Assembly (NCBI RefSeq): GCF_049860805.1
Contig: NZ_CP187555.1
Location: 1,550,001-1,614,000, forward strand
DNA length: 64,000 nucleotides
Direction of reading: 5' to 3'
From: Parabacteroides sp900760525
GTDB taxonomy: Bacteria > Bacteroidota > Bacteroidia > Bacteroidales > Tannerellaceae
The notes below the pieces were generated by a model. The model had not been told where the DNA came from. It worked only from the letters and a program-made list of their open reading frames with translations, and did no database searches. Shown here piece by piece: positions 1 through 7,212 of the stretch (its first letter is position 1; each line of letters begins with the position of its first letter). The position numbers and the translations under genes are program-made.

Positions 1-2
1 CC

Positions 3-824
3 CGCGCTTTCCGTATGGGGGCTGAATTCCTGACTGACGATATCATTGCCGAAGTTGCAAAGGAGGCAGTCGAGAAGACTTCCATCCTGTTCCAGGCCAT
101 CAAGCCTAAAGGAGGCGAAATGCCGGTCGTAATGGGTGCCGGAGGCTCCGGTATCTTATTGCACGAAGCAATCGGCCATGCTTTCGAAGCCGACTTCAAT
201 CGCAAGAACACGTCTATCTTCTCCGACCAGCTGAATAAGAAGGTTTGTAACGAGCATATCAATGTGGTGGACGACGGTACGATTCCTTTCAACCGCGGTT
301 CGGTCAATATCGACGACGAAGGTATCGCCGGACAGAAGACCTACATCGTGAAAGAAGGAATCTTGACCAGCTACCTGCACGACCGCATCAGCGCCAAGCA
401 TTACGGCATTCCGTCAACAGGCAACGGCCGCCGCGAGTCATTCCGCCAGATGCCGATCCCGCGTATGCGCGCTACCTATATGGAGGCCGGAAACGTGACG
501 GAAGAAGAAATGATCTCGACCGTGAAGAAGGGTATCTATGCTTCCAGTTTCACCAACGGCCAGGTACAGATCGGTGCAGGCGACTTCACTTTCTTTGTGA
601 AAGACGGTTACCTGATCGAAGACGGTAAACTGACACAGCCGATCAAGGATATCAATATCATCGGTAACGGCCCGCGTGCGTTAGCCGATATCACGATGGT
701 CGGAAACAATTACAAGATGGATAACGGCACCTGGACATGCGGTAAGGACGGACAATCCTGTCCGGTGACCTGCGGTATGCCGTCTGCCTTAGTTAGTAAA
801 CTTACAGTAGGAGGAGAAAATTGA
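3..824 (+). CDS. tldD: TldD-type metalloprotease, C-terminal part
   Basis: C-terminal ~273 residues of the catalytic subunit of the TldD/TldE (PmbA) protease; the frame is open to the left edge, so the start lies outside the window. The zinc-binding signature LHEAIGH (HExxxH) lies about 50 residues into the visible part, followed by HAFEAD. The C-terminus has the family's CGKDGQ segment followed by an unusual extra pair of cysteines. In characterised systems TldD and TldE form a cytoplasmic heterodimer that trims unfolded peptides, including RiPP-type precursors. The partner gene follows after a 96-base spacer, so the pair is probably co-expressed. No RiPP precursor is recognisable nearby, so a housekeeping role is more likely. 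Confidence 0.93.
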   Translation, partial: RAFRMGAEFLTDDIIAEVAKEAVEKTSILFQAIKPKGGEMPVVMGAGGSGILLHEAIGHAFEADFNRKNTSIFSDQLNKKVCNEHINVVDDGTIPFNRGSVNIDDEGIAGQKTYIVKEGILTSYLHDRISAKHYGIPSTGNGRRESFRQMPIPRMRATYMEAGNVTEEEMISTVKKGIYASSFTNGQVQIGAGDFTFFVKDGYLIEDGKLTQPIKDINIIGNGPRALADITMVGNNYKMDNGTWTCGKDGQSCPVTCGMPSALVSKLTVGGEN

Positions 825-920
825 TATGATTTATGATTTCAGATTTATGATTTATCACCGACACATGAATCTATAATCTGGAATCATAATTCATAAATCA
901 TAAATCATAAATTATTAGAC
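825..920. repeat. AT-rich heptamer inverted repeat
   Basis: The tldD-pmbA spacer is built from period-7 copies of ATTTATG/TTTATGA on the left (about 826-856) and the reverse complement CATAAAT on the right (about 882-912). The arms can pair over roughly 28 bases with a few mismatches around a 25-base loop. A second, perfect copy of the same design lies at 31242-31290. Function unknown; it may form a stem in the tldD-pmbA transcript. Confidence 0.7.
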
Positions 921-2240
921 ATGATAACGAACGAAAATAAAAAGCTGGCTCAGTGGGCCATGGAGTTTGCCTTGAAAAACGGTTGCCAGGCCTCACGTGT
1001 AAGTATCTATAACGGGTCAAGCAGTTCTTTCGAAATACGCGATATGAAAATGGACCGTTTGCAACAGGCATCGGAAAACAGCTTGGTGATCCATCTGTTT
1101 GTAGACGGACGTTTCGGTTCCTTTTCCACAAACCGTTTGGATAAGAAGGAACTGGAAGGTTTCATTCGTAACGGCATCGCCTCCACCCGCTTTTTAGCGG
1201 AAGACAAGGCGCGGACGTTGCCCGATGCTTCCCTCTATTACAAGGGGGGCAATCCTGACCTGCAACTGATCGATCCGAAGTTCGACTCGATCCAGCCGGA
1301 CGATAAGGTGGCACTGGCCATGAACGTTTGCAACGAAATGATGGGGAAAGACGACCGTATCATCTCCGCCAATTCATCTTACAGTGACGAGAAAGATTTC
1401 AAATATATGGTTGCCAGCAACGGCTTCGAAGGAGAAGCATCCGGTTCTTCTTTCAGCTTGGTTGCGAGCATTAGTATCAAGGGTGAAGGGGATGCCCGTC
1501 CGGAATCTTACTGGTTCGATTCTTCTCTTTACTACGATACGCTGGTTAAGGAAGGTCTGGGTGCAAAAGCTCTGGAACGTGTCATGCGTAAGCTGGGACA
1601 GAAAAAGGTCGCTTCCGGCAAATACCAGATGGTTGTGGACAATATGAATTCCGCCCGCCTGATTTCTCCGGTAATCGATGCACTGTACGGTTCTTCCATC
1701 CAGCAGAAAAACTCTTTCCTGTTAGATAAAATCGACCAGAAAGTGTTGGGCGATAAACTGACGATCATTGACGAACCGCATATGGTAGGTGCATCCGGCG
1801 CCCGTTATTTCGATGGCGAAGGCGTAGCGACAAAGCGTATGCCGGTGTTTGAAAACGGCGTCCTGAAAACGTATTATATCGATACCTATTCAGCCAATAA
1901 GATGGATATGAAACAGACTATCGCCTCCCCTTCTATCCTGACCATGCAGATGGGAAATAAGGATACAGAAGGTCTGATTGCTTCTGTCGATAAAGGCATT
2001 CTGGTAACCGGCTTCAACGGCGGCAACAGTAACAGTACGACCGGCGACTTCTCCTACGGTGTGGAGGGTTTCCTAATCGAAAAAGGCAAACTGACACAGC
2101 CCATTTCCGAAATGAATGCAACAGGCAACATGATTTCTTTATGGAGCAACCTGGCCGAAGTCGGCAACGACCCGCGCACGTTCTCCAGCTGGCGTGTTCC
2201 TTCGTTACTATTCGACGGAGTGGATTTTAGCGGACTATAG
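921..2240 (+). CDS. pmbA: PmbA/TldE family protein, TldD partner
   Basis: A 439-residue member of the TldD/PmbA family. It lacks the HExxxH zinc site found in the upstream tldD product, as expected for the non-catalytic subunit that shapes the peptide channel. Visible family features are the ANSSYSDEKDFKYMVAS region in the first half and the C-terminal NSTTGDFSYGVEGFLIEKG segment, which parallels the ...GDFTFFVKDGYLIEDGKLTQPI stretch of TldD: the two proteins share an ancestral fold and the same LTQPI ending. The ATG at 921 follows the heptamer repeat. The gene ends just before a strong terminator at 2259, closing the two-gene operon. Confidence 0.92.
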   Translation: MITNENKKLAQWAMEFALKNGCQASRVSIYNGSSSSFEIRDMKMDRLQQASENSLVIHLFVDGRFGSFSTNRLDKKELEGFIRNGIASTRFLAEDKARTLPDASLYYKGGNPDLQLIDPKFDSIQPDDKVALAMNVCNEMMGKDDRIISANSSYSDEKDFKYMVASNGFEGEASGSSFSLVASISIKGEGDARPESYWFDSSLYYDTLVKEGLGAKALERVMRKLGQKKVASGKYQMVVDNMNSARLISPVIDALYGSSIQQKNSFLLDKIDQKVLGDKLTIIDEPHMVGASGARYFDGEGVATKRMPVFENGVLKTYYIDTYSANKMDMKQTIASPSILTMQMGNKDTEGLIASVDKGILVTGFNGGNSNSTTGDFSYGVEGFLIEKGKLTQPISEMNATGNMISLWSNLAEVGNDPRTFSSWRVPSLLFDGVDFSGL

Positions 2241-2258
2241 AGAAACGAGACATATCGC

Positions 2259-2294
2259 AAAAAGGCGGGCTAATCAAAGTCCGCCTTTTTATTT
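2259..2294 (+). terminator. Terminator after tldD-pmbA
   Basis: Ten-base perfect stem (AAAAAGGCGG at 2259-2268, CCGCCTTTTT at 2281-2290) with a 12-base loop and a T-rich tail: a classical intrinsic terminator 19 bases after the pmbA stop codon. Confidence 0.9.
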
Positions 2295-2304
2295 TACCGG
2301 ATTA

Positions 2305-2335
2305 TTTGTATCCTCCGGTATATTACTTATATTTG
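2305..2335 (+). promoter_or_regulatory. Promoter of microprotein module 1
   Basis: TTTG at 2305-2308, 19 bases, then TATATTTG at 2328-2335: a full match to the Bacteroidetes housekeeping promoter (-33 TTTG, -7 TAnnTTTG). It lies 30 bases before the ATG of the next gene. Confidence 0.8.
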
Positions 2336-2365
2336 TGTCATTATTAATCAATAAGCGAATTAACT

Positions 2366-2590
2366 ATGAAGCGTAAAACGGTGCAAGTATCGGTAGCTCC
2401 GATAATCATCAATGAGAAACTGGGTGATTTCTTTATCGATATTGCCAAATTGGTCTTTGCAGGAGTTGTTTTAAGTACGTTGTTGGATATAACAAGTGAT
2501 AAACTGTTAGTTTTGCTTTTAGGTATCGGAGCAACGATTGGTTTAATGTTGTTAGGTTTTAAACTTTATAAAAATAAAGGAGGTAAATAA
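2366..2590 (+). CDS. Small two-helix membrane protein (DUF6722-like)
   Basis: A 74-residue protein with two predicted membrane segments (about residues 27-44 and 47-66) and a short positive tail (KLYKNKGGK). The phrase DIAKLVFAGVVLSTL recurs as DLSKLVFAAMVLGGI in a second small protein at 47364-47606, so the two are paralogues. I associate both with DUF6722, a family of unknown function found in Bacteroidales; that assignment is from memory and not certain. The stop codon overlaps the start of a 37-residue membrane peptide (TAATG), so the two are translationally coupled. It has its own strong promoter. Role unknown. Confidence 0.8.
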   Translation: MKRKTVQVSVAPIIINEKLGDFFIDIAKLVFAGVVLSTLLDITSDKLLVLLLGIGATIGLMLLGFKLYKNKGGK

Positions 2591-2703
2591 TGGAAGCAAT
2601 ATATTTATTCAGCGGTCTGATCTTATTTAGCATAATAGGGATTGCGATCCTTTCCTACCGGGAACGGAAATATAAGAAAGAACATCCGGAAGAATGTAAG
2701 TAA
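2590..2703 (+). CDS. 37-residue single-pass membrane peptide
   Basis: ATG overlaps the preceding stop by one base (TAATG). The 37-residue product has one hydrophobic helix (about residues 4-21, FSGLILFSIIGIAIL) and a highly charged C-terminus (YRERKYKKEHPEECK). The one-base overlap, shared promoter and the bidirectional terminator directly after it support a real gene despite its size. A comparable tiny membrane peptide follows the paralogous module at 47268-47360. No known function; it could be a small subunit or partner of the two-helix protein. Confidence 0.65.
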   Translation: MEAIYLFSGLILFSIIGIAILSYRERKYKKEHPEECK

Positions 2704-2706
2704 TAA

Positions 2707-2746
2707 GAAAAAGGAGAAAGCGGCAATTGCTTTCTCCTTTTTCTTT
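2707..2746. terminator. Bidirectional terminator
   Basis: Perfect 15-base stem (2707-2721 with 2729-2743) of A-rich then GGAGAAAGC sequence, loop of seven bases, A-rich on one side and T-rich on the other. It sits between the microprotein module (plus) and the hemolysin III gene (minus), whose stop codon touches it, and can end both transcripts. Confidence 0.9.
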
Positions 2747-3399
2747 TATACCAACAGGTAAATCGATATAAAATGGCAGACGCTCCCTCCCAGCACAAAG
2801 AAATGCCAAACAGGATGCATATATTTATACTTGTCCAGGAAGAAGAACAAGCTGCCCACCGTATAAAACAGCCCTCCTCCGATCAACCAATACAGAACAT
2901 CCATCGAACCAGTCTCACGAAAGACATGCAGCAAGGGCTTAAAGGCAATTATGACTACCCAGCCCATTGCCAGATAGCAAACCGTTTTCAGATGGTCTTT
3001 CTTCTTCATCTTCCGGAAACTCAACCAGACACCGACCACCGCCGCAATCCATACGATGGCGAATAGCGACCAGCCCCAATAACCTTCCTGCCGAAGGGCT
3101 ACCAGCGTAAAGGGTGTATAAGTCCCCGCAATATGCAGATAGATCGCACTATGGTCGAACCGGCGTAAAAGCCTTTTCTGCCGTGCGTGGGTCGAAGCAT
3201 GGTAGAATGTAGATGTCACATACGAAAGTGTCATGCAAACGGCATAGACGGCAAAACTGCCGACCGCCCAAGGATTGCCGCTTCGGATAGCCGCCATCAT
3301 CAAAACAACGATAGCGGTTAGTCCCAAAAGCATCCCGGCGCCATGTGTCAGGACATTGGCTACCTCTTCACCGTATGTTTGTCGTTGCCGGGCAATCAT
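2746..3399 (-). CDS. Hemolysin III / PAQR family membrane protein
   Basis: A 217-residue integral membrane protein with seven predicted helices. The family's conserved sites are all visible: FYHAS after helix 2, DHSAIYLHIAGTYTPF, and HPVWHFFVLGGSVCHF near the C-terminus, which supply the three histidines of the metal centre known in PAQR-type proteins. Despite the name, bacterial members are not clearly haemolysins; YqfA/TrhA-like roles in membrane homeostasis have been proposed. It is the last gene of a minus-strand operon with copA and a metal-binding domain protein, four bases after the latter, so it may be co-induced with metal stress. Confidence 0.88.
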   Translation of the reverse strand: MIARQRQTYGEEVANVLTHGAGMLLGLTAIVVLMMAAIRSGNPWAVGSFAVYAVCMTLSYVTSTFYHASTHARQKRLLRRFDHSAIYLHIAGTYTPFTLVALRQEGYWGWSLFAIVWIAAVVGVWLSFRKMKKKDHLKTVCYLAMGWVVIIAFKPLLHVFRETGSMDVLYWLIGGGLFYTVGSLFFFLDKYKYMHPVWHFFVLGGSVCHFISIYLLV

Positions 3400-3403
3400 C
3401 CGC

Positions 3404-3616
3404 TTATAACTGTTCAGCCTTGAATCCGGCCTCTTTTACAGCGGTAATCACAGTGGCAGGAGCAATATCGACCCTCACTTCCAAAACCTTATCAGGATCA
3501 GCCAGATTGATAGACCAGTCATCCGAAGCCATTAATGTATTGAGTTTTGCTCCTATCGCGGCTACGCATCCGCCACACTTTGCATTCGTTTTAAATCTTG
3601 TTGTTACCATAACCAT
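3404..3616 (-). CDS. Small HMA-domain metallochaperone
   Basis: A 70-residue heavy-metal-associated domain. The metal loop is KCGGC (Cys14, Cys17) instead of the usual MxCxxC; the remaining ferredoxin-like pattern, ending AVKEAGFKAE, fits CopZ-type copper chaperones. The gene lies between copA (15 bases downstream of its stop) and the hemolysin III gene, on the same strand, so it probably delivers copper to the ATPase. An alternative ATG two codons further in (3610) is equally possible. Confidence 0.85.
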   Translation of the reverse strand: MVMVTTRFKTNAKCGGCVAAIGAKLNTLMASDDWSINLADPDKVLEVRVDIAPATVITAVKEAGFKAEQL

Positions 3617-3631
3617 ACTCTTTTTAAATTG

Positions 3632-5842
3632 TTATTTCATGAACTTTAATCGTAAACTATTCAACACCACCGATACGGAACTGAAAGCCATTGCAGCACT
3701 CGCCAGCATCGGGTTCAACAGTAATCCGTTAACCGGGAACAGGACGCCTGCGGCCAGCGGAATGCCTATTACATTATATATAAATGCCCAGAACAGATTC
3801 TGATAAATCAGCCGGACGGTTTGTTTGGACAAACGGATCGCATCGGGAAGCAGCAACAGGTCAGACGTGATAAGCGTGACCATCGCCACATCCATCGCAA
3901 TATCCGTTCCTTTCCCCATCGCGATACTGACATCCGCCCGGGCGAGCGCCTGCGAGTCGTTGATGCCATCGCCGACCATCGCCACTTTCTTTCCTTGTCG
4001 CTGTAAAGATACGATATATTCTTCTTTATCGTTCGGCATCACTTCCGCTTTATAATGATCGATCCCTAATGTTGCGGCAACCCGTTCGGCTGTCCGGATA
4101 CCGTCGCCGGTCAGAAGGTGGACTTCTATTCCCTGTTTTTTCAGTTCTTTGACGGCTTCAGCCGAAGTCGGTTTGATACGGTCCGAGATCGCCAAGACAG
4201 CCAGCAGGCAGGCATCCTGACCATAGAAGACAACGCTCTGCCCCTCTTGCTGCCATTGTTCGACTTGCTTCCGCGCTTTTTCCGGAATAACAGCCTGGAA
4301 TATTTCAAGTAAACCCTGGCTTCCTACCCAGTAGGTGATCCCTTCGACCTGGATGCGTACGCCACGCCCCGTCAGGCTCTCAAAGTTTTCAGTCTCGCAA
4401 GCCTTTGCACCGGAATCTTCCAACCAACGGATGATAGCGGAAGCCAAAGGATGCTCGGACTTCTGTTCAGCCGTGTAGAGGATATCTAAATAATCAGCAT
4501 TATCGTCTGAAACCCAATATGAATCCGTGACGACCGGAACACCTTCCGTCAACGTACCGGTCTTGTCCAACACCACCGTATCGACCTTACACAGGTTTTC
4601 CAGGGCAAAAGCATCCTTAATCAGGATATGCCGTTCGGCGCCTTTCCCCATCCCGACCATCAAGGCCGTCGGCGTAGCCAATCCCAATGCGCACGGACAA
4701 GCAATAACCAACACCGATACGGCTGATAGCAAGGCATACGAGAAATAACTTTCTCCCCCTATCATCAGCCAACAGACAAAGGTGAGAAACGAAAGCGACA
4801 CGACGACAGGAACAAATATACCGCTTATTTTGTCTACAATCCGCTGTACTGGAGCCTTGCTGCCTTGTGCCGATTGCACCATCTGGACGATCTGTGCCAG
4901 CACGGTCGTACCCCCGACACCCGTCGCCTCCATTGTAAAAGCGCCCTTCTGGTTGATCGTTCCGGCCAGCACCCGGTCGCCGGCGTTTTTCTCCACAGGA
5001 ATCGGCTCTCCGCTCAGCATACTTTCGTCCACCGAAGAACTCCCCTGCAAAAGAGTTCCGTCCACCGGAATCTTTTCACCCGGCCGCACACTGACGATGT
5101 TTCCGACCTGAAGCGTCGAAATAGGCACTTCCTCCTCCCTCCCGTCCGTCACCAGACGGGCCGTTTTAGGTTGTAACCCCATCAACCCTTTTATGGCCGA
5201 AGAGGTACTGTTCTTGGCACGTTCCTCCATCAGCTTGCCCAGCAAGACAAAGGCTATAATCACCCCCGAAGCTTCATAATAAACGTGTGGCTCCAGGCCT
5301 TTCTCCAGCCAGAACCCGGGACATAAGGTATTGAATAGGCTGAACAGGAAAGCGATCGAAGTACTGAGCGCGACCAACGTATCCATATTGGCTTTCCCCT
5401 TCAACGCATGCCGTACGCCGCTCACATAAAACGAACGTCCGAAAAAGACCATAATAGCCAGCGCCAACGCCATCATGATCCAATTACCAAACGGCATATG
5501 CATGAACACCATTCCCAAAAGCGCCAAAGGGATGGATAGCATCCATGCCCCTATCGTATTTTTTTTCAATATCTTATAATGCTTCCGAGCCATTTCTTCC
5601 TGCATAGCCACAGGATCTTCCGCCTCCACTATCAGGTCATAGCCGGCCGCCTGCACAGCCGCCTGCATAGCCTCCAAAGTGATAACGGACGGATCATAAG
5701 TTACTGTCAACGTACCCGCAGCGAAATTCACATTTGCCTTCTCCACGCCGGGCAATGCCTGCACCGTACTCTCTACGTTACCGGCACAAACGGCGCAACT
5801 CATTTCAAGAACAGGCAATACCTTTGTTTCTGTTTCTCTCAT
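3632..5842 (-). CDS. copA: Copper-translocating P-type ATPase
   Basis: A 736-residue P1B ATPase that exports Cu(I) from the cytoplasm. One N-terminal HMA domain carries SCAVCAGN (Cys16, Cys19). The core has the TGE-type actuator motif (SGEPIPVEK), the transmembrane CPC metal site (ACPCALGLATP), the phosphorylation loop DKTGTLTEG, the HP motif (SEHPLA) and the hinge MVGDGINDSQAL. Eight membrane segments are predicted, as in CopA. First gene of a three-gene metal operon; a perfect -7 box lies 38 bases upstream of its start. CPC and the neighbouring chaperone favour Cu(I)/Ag(I) over Zn/Cd. Confidence 0.96.
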   Translation of the reverse strand: MRETETKVLPVLEMSCAVCAGNVESTVQALPGVEKANVNFAAGTLTVTYDPSVITLEAMQAAVQAAGYDLIVEAEDPVAMQEEMARKHYKILKKNTIGAWMLSIPLALLGMVFMHMPFGNWIMMALALAIMVFFGRSFYVSGVRHALKGKANMDTLVALSTSIAFLFSLFNTLCPGFWLEKGLEPHVYYEASGVIIAFVLLGKLMEERAKNSTSSAIKGLMGLQPKTARLVTDGREEEVPISTLQVGNIVSVRPGEKIPVDGTLLQGSSSVDESMLSGEPIPVEKNAGDRVLAGTINQKGAFTMEATGVGGTTVLAQIVQMVQSAQGSKAPVQRIVDKISGIFVPVVVSLSFLTFVCWLMIGGESYFSYALLSAVSVLVIACPCALGLATPTALMVGMGKGAERHILIKDAFALENLCKVDTVVLDKTGTLTEGVPVVTDSYWVSDDNADYLDILYTAEQKSEHPLASAIIRWLEDSGAKACETENFESLTGRGVRIQVEGITYWVGSQGLLEIFQAVIPEKARKQVEQWQQEGQSVVFYGQDACLLAVLAISDRIKPTSAEAVKELKKQGIEVHLLTGDGIRTAERVAATLGIDHYKAEVMPNDKEEYIVSLQRQGKKVAMVGDGINDSQALARADVSIAMGKGTDIAMDVAMVTLITSDLLLLPDAIRLSKQTVRLIYQNLFWAFIYNVIGIPLAAGVLFPVNGLLLNPMLASAAMAFSSVSVVLNSLRLKFMK

Positions 5843-5879
5843 ATCGCGTTTATATGTCTAATTTGTTTCATTAGTATAA

Positions 5880-5887
5880 CAAAGATA
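5880..5887 (-). promoter_or_regulatory. copA -7 box
   Basis: On the minus strand these eight bases read TATCTTTG, a perfect TAnnTTTG element, 38 bases before the copA start. No clear -33 TTTG is seen. I cannot identify a metal-responsive operator. Confidence 0.6.
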
Positions 5888-5981
5888 AGGGTTATTCGGT
5901 TATTTGTTAGCTAAATAAATATTCTTTGATTTTAATAGAATTATTTGCAGATAGGGGCTATTATTTAACATTCGAATATGC

Positions 5982-5989
5982 GACCTTTG
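5982..5989 (+). promoter_or_regulatory. Possible -7 box before yhcH-like gene
   Basis: GACCTTTG differs from TAnnTTTG at one base and lies 42 bases before the ATG at 6031. Weak, but the only candidate in this divergent spacer. Confidence 0.35.
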
Positions 5990-6030
5990 TCCGGTAATCA
6001 AACGAATGAACGAATTAAAAAATAAGACGT

Positions 6031-6480
6031 ATGATACTTGATTCATTGAACAACACCGAAAAAATCGAATGCCTGCATCCTCTATTCAAAAAAGCATTCG
6101 ACTACCTGAAATCCACAGACTTCTCTAAAATGGAAGATGGTAAGTATGAACTCGAAGGTTCTCGCTTATATGTAAGCATAGCCAGCATTTTTGGCAAGGA
6201 AAAGAAAGATGCCGCTATCGAAACACACAAGAAATACATCGACATCCAGATGCCTTTATTAGGTGTGGAGAAGATCGGCTGGAAACCGGGATGTGAGCTA
6301 CAGGAAGAGTCTGCCCCTTATAATGAGCAAAAAGACATCGCTTTCTATATCGACCGTCCGACTGCCTTCACCAAGATCTATCCGGGGCAATTCGCCATTT
6401 ATTTCCCCGAAGACGGACATGCACCCGGCATCGGCCAAGGAAATATCCGCAAGGTGATCGTAAAGGTGCAAGTTGAATAA
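6031..6480 (+). CDS. YhcH/YjgK/YiaL family protein
   Basis: A 149-residue cupin-like protein of the YhcH/YjgK/YiaL (DUF386) family. Typical signatures are ETHKKYIDIQMPLLGVEKIGW in the centre and PGQFAIYFPEDGHAPGI with the following VRKVIVKV-type strand; the histidines and glutamates in these strands form the metal/ligand pocket in family structures. Members occur in sugar-utilisation operons (sialic acid, gulonate), and some are called beta-galactosidase subunit beta, but the reaction is not established. It stands alone here between divergent copA and the exopolysaccharide locus and ends at a strong terminator. Confidence 0.88.
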   Translation: MILDSLNNTEKIECLHPLFKKAFDYLKSTDFSKMEDGKYELEGSRLYVSIASIFGKEKKDAAIETHKKYIDIQMPLLGVEKIGWKPGCELQEESAPYNEQKDIAFYIDRPTAFTKIYPGQFAIYFPEDGHAPGIGQGNIRKVIVKVQVE

Positions 6481-6481
6481 T

Positions 6482-6526
6482 AAAAATGAAGCTGGCTCTT
6501 TTATAAAGGCCAGCTTCATTTTTTAT
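6482..6526 (+). terminator. Terminator after yhcH-like gene
   Basis: Perfect 15-base stem (AAAAATGAAGCTGGC at 6482-6496 pairing with 6509-6523), 12-base loop, T tract. Starts two bases after the stop codon. Confidence 0.92.
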
Positions 6527-6653
6527 ACGCAAAACAGACAAAAAACGCCAACCCTACTTCGACTAAAAGTACAATGAGCCGGAAAAAACTCGGACAAACC
6601 ATCATTCTTGCAAAAATATTATTCAATATGCTTTAATTTTCAAAAGTTTTCTC

Positions 6654-6749
6654 TATTTTTGCATTGACATATTCACAAAGACACATATTATTCCAATGAA
6701 TTTATAAAATCTAACTCTACCCGACTTCCAAGATGGGTCAGAGTTTTTT
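6654..6749 (+). promoter_or_regulatory. Promoter and candidate attenuator of the EPS locus
   Basis: The 318-base gap 6527-6844 has no credible gene. TATTTTTG at 6654-6661 is a perfect -7 box. About 45 bases after the expected start of transcription lies a hairpin (AACTCTACCC at 6713-6722 with GGGTCAGAGTT at 6735-6745, one bulged base) followed by a T run to 6749, i.e. an intrinsic terminator inside the leader and about 95 bases before the first gene. That layout suits transcription attenuation or antitermination, which is known to control Bacteroides capsule loci through UpxY-type proteins; no upxY-like gene is present here. Confidence 0.55.
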
Positions 6750-6844
6750 ATATTTTATACATTCTTCAATGATAAAGCCAAAGGTGGAAAAGTCTAATAA
6801 GTTTTAAAGTCAAATAATTGTAGGGTAACGCAAAATTGCCAATA

Positions 6845-7207
6845 ATGAAGTCAATTCTAATTGTTGATGACAAGCCGGAAATAGCAAAGATCATTATGAT
6901 CTATTTATCCAGCTCCTATCAAGTGGTGTATATGGAAAATCCAGTAAAAGCCATTTCATGGATGAACGAGGGGAATATTCCGGACGGTATAATTTCTGAT
7001 TTGAATATGCCGGAGATGAGTGGTGAAGAATTCGTATGTTATTTGAAAGGAAATAATCTTTTCAATCACATCCCAATTTTAGTATTATCAAGCGAAGAAA
7101 GCAGTTCAACACGAATACGCCTACTGGAAGAAGGAGCTGAAGATTTTATAATAAAACCATTCAATCCCGAAGAGTTAAGAATCAGGATTAAAAGACTTGT
7201 AAAATAA
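6845..7207 (+). CDS. Stand-alone response-regulator receiver protein
   Basis: A 120-residue CheY-like single receiver domain without an output domain. Acidic pair Asp8-Asp9, phospho-acceptor Asp52 (in ISDLNMPEM), Ser82-Ser83 and Lys104 (IIKPF) are all in place, so phosphorylation is likely. A TTG three codons earlier is possible, but the ATG at 6845 gives the normal start MKSILIVDD. It is the first gene of the exopolysaccharide operon, five bases before a priming transferase that itself begins with a receiver-like domain. No cognate histidine kinase is encoded next to it. It probably controls polysaccharide synthesis by protein-protein contact; this is inferred from position. Confidence 0.9.
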   Translation: MKSILIVDDKPEIAKIIMIYLSSSYQVVYMENPVKAISWMNEGNIPDGIISDLNMPEMSGEEFVCYLKGNNLFNHIPILVLSSEESSSTRIRLLEEGAEDFIIKPFNPEELRIRIKRLVK

Positions 7208-7212
7208 CAGAT

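Noticed and set aside
2194..2376. 60-codon plus-strand frame across the pmbA end
   Set aside because: It runs through the terminator and promoter and overlaps pmbA in another frame; no coding signal.
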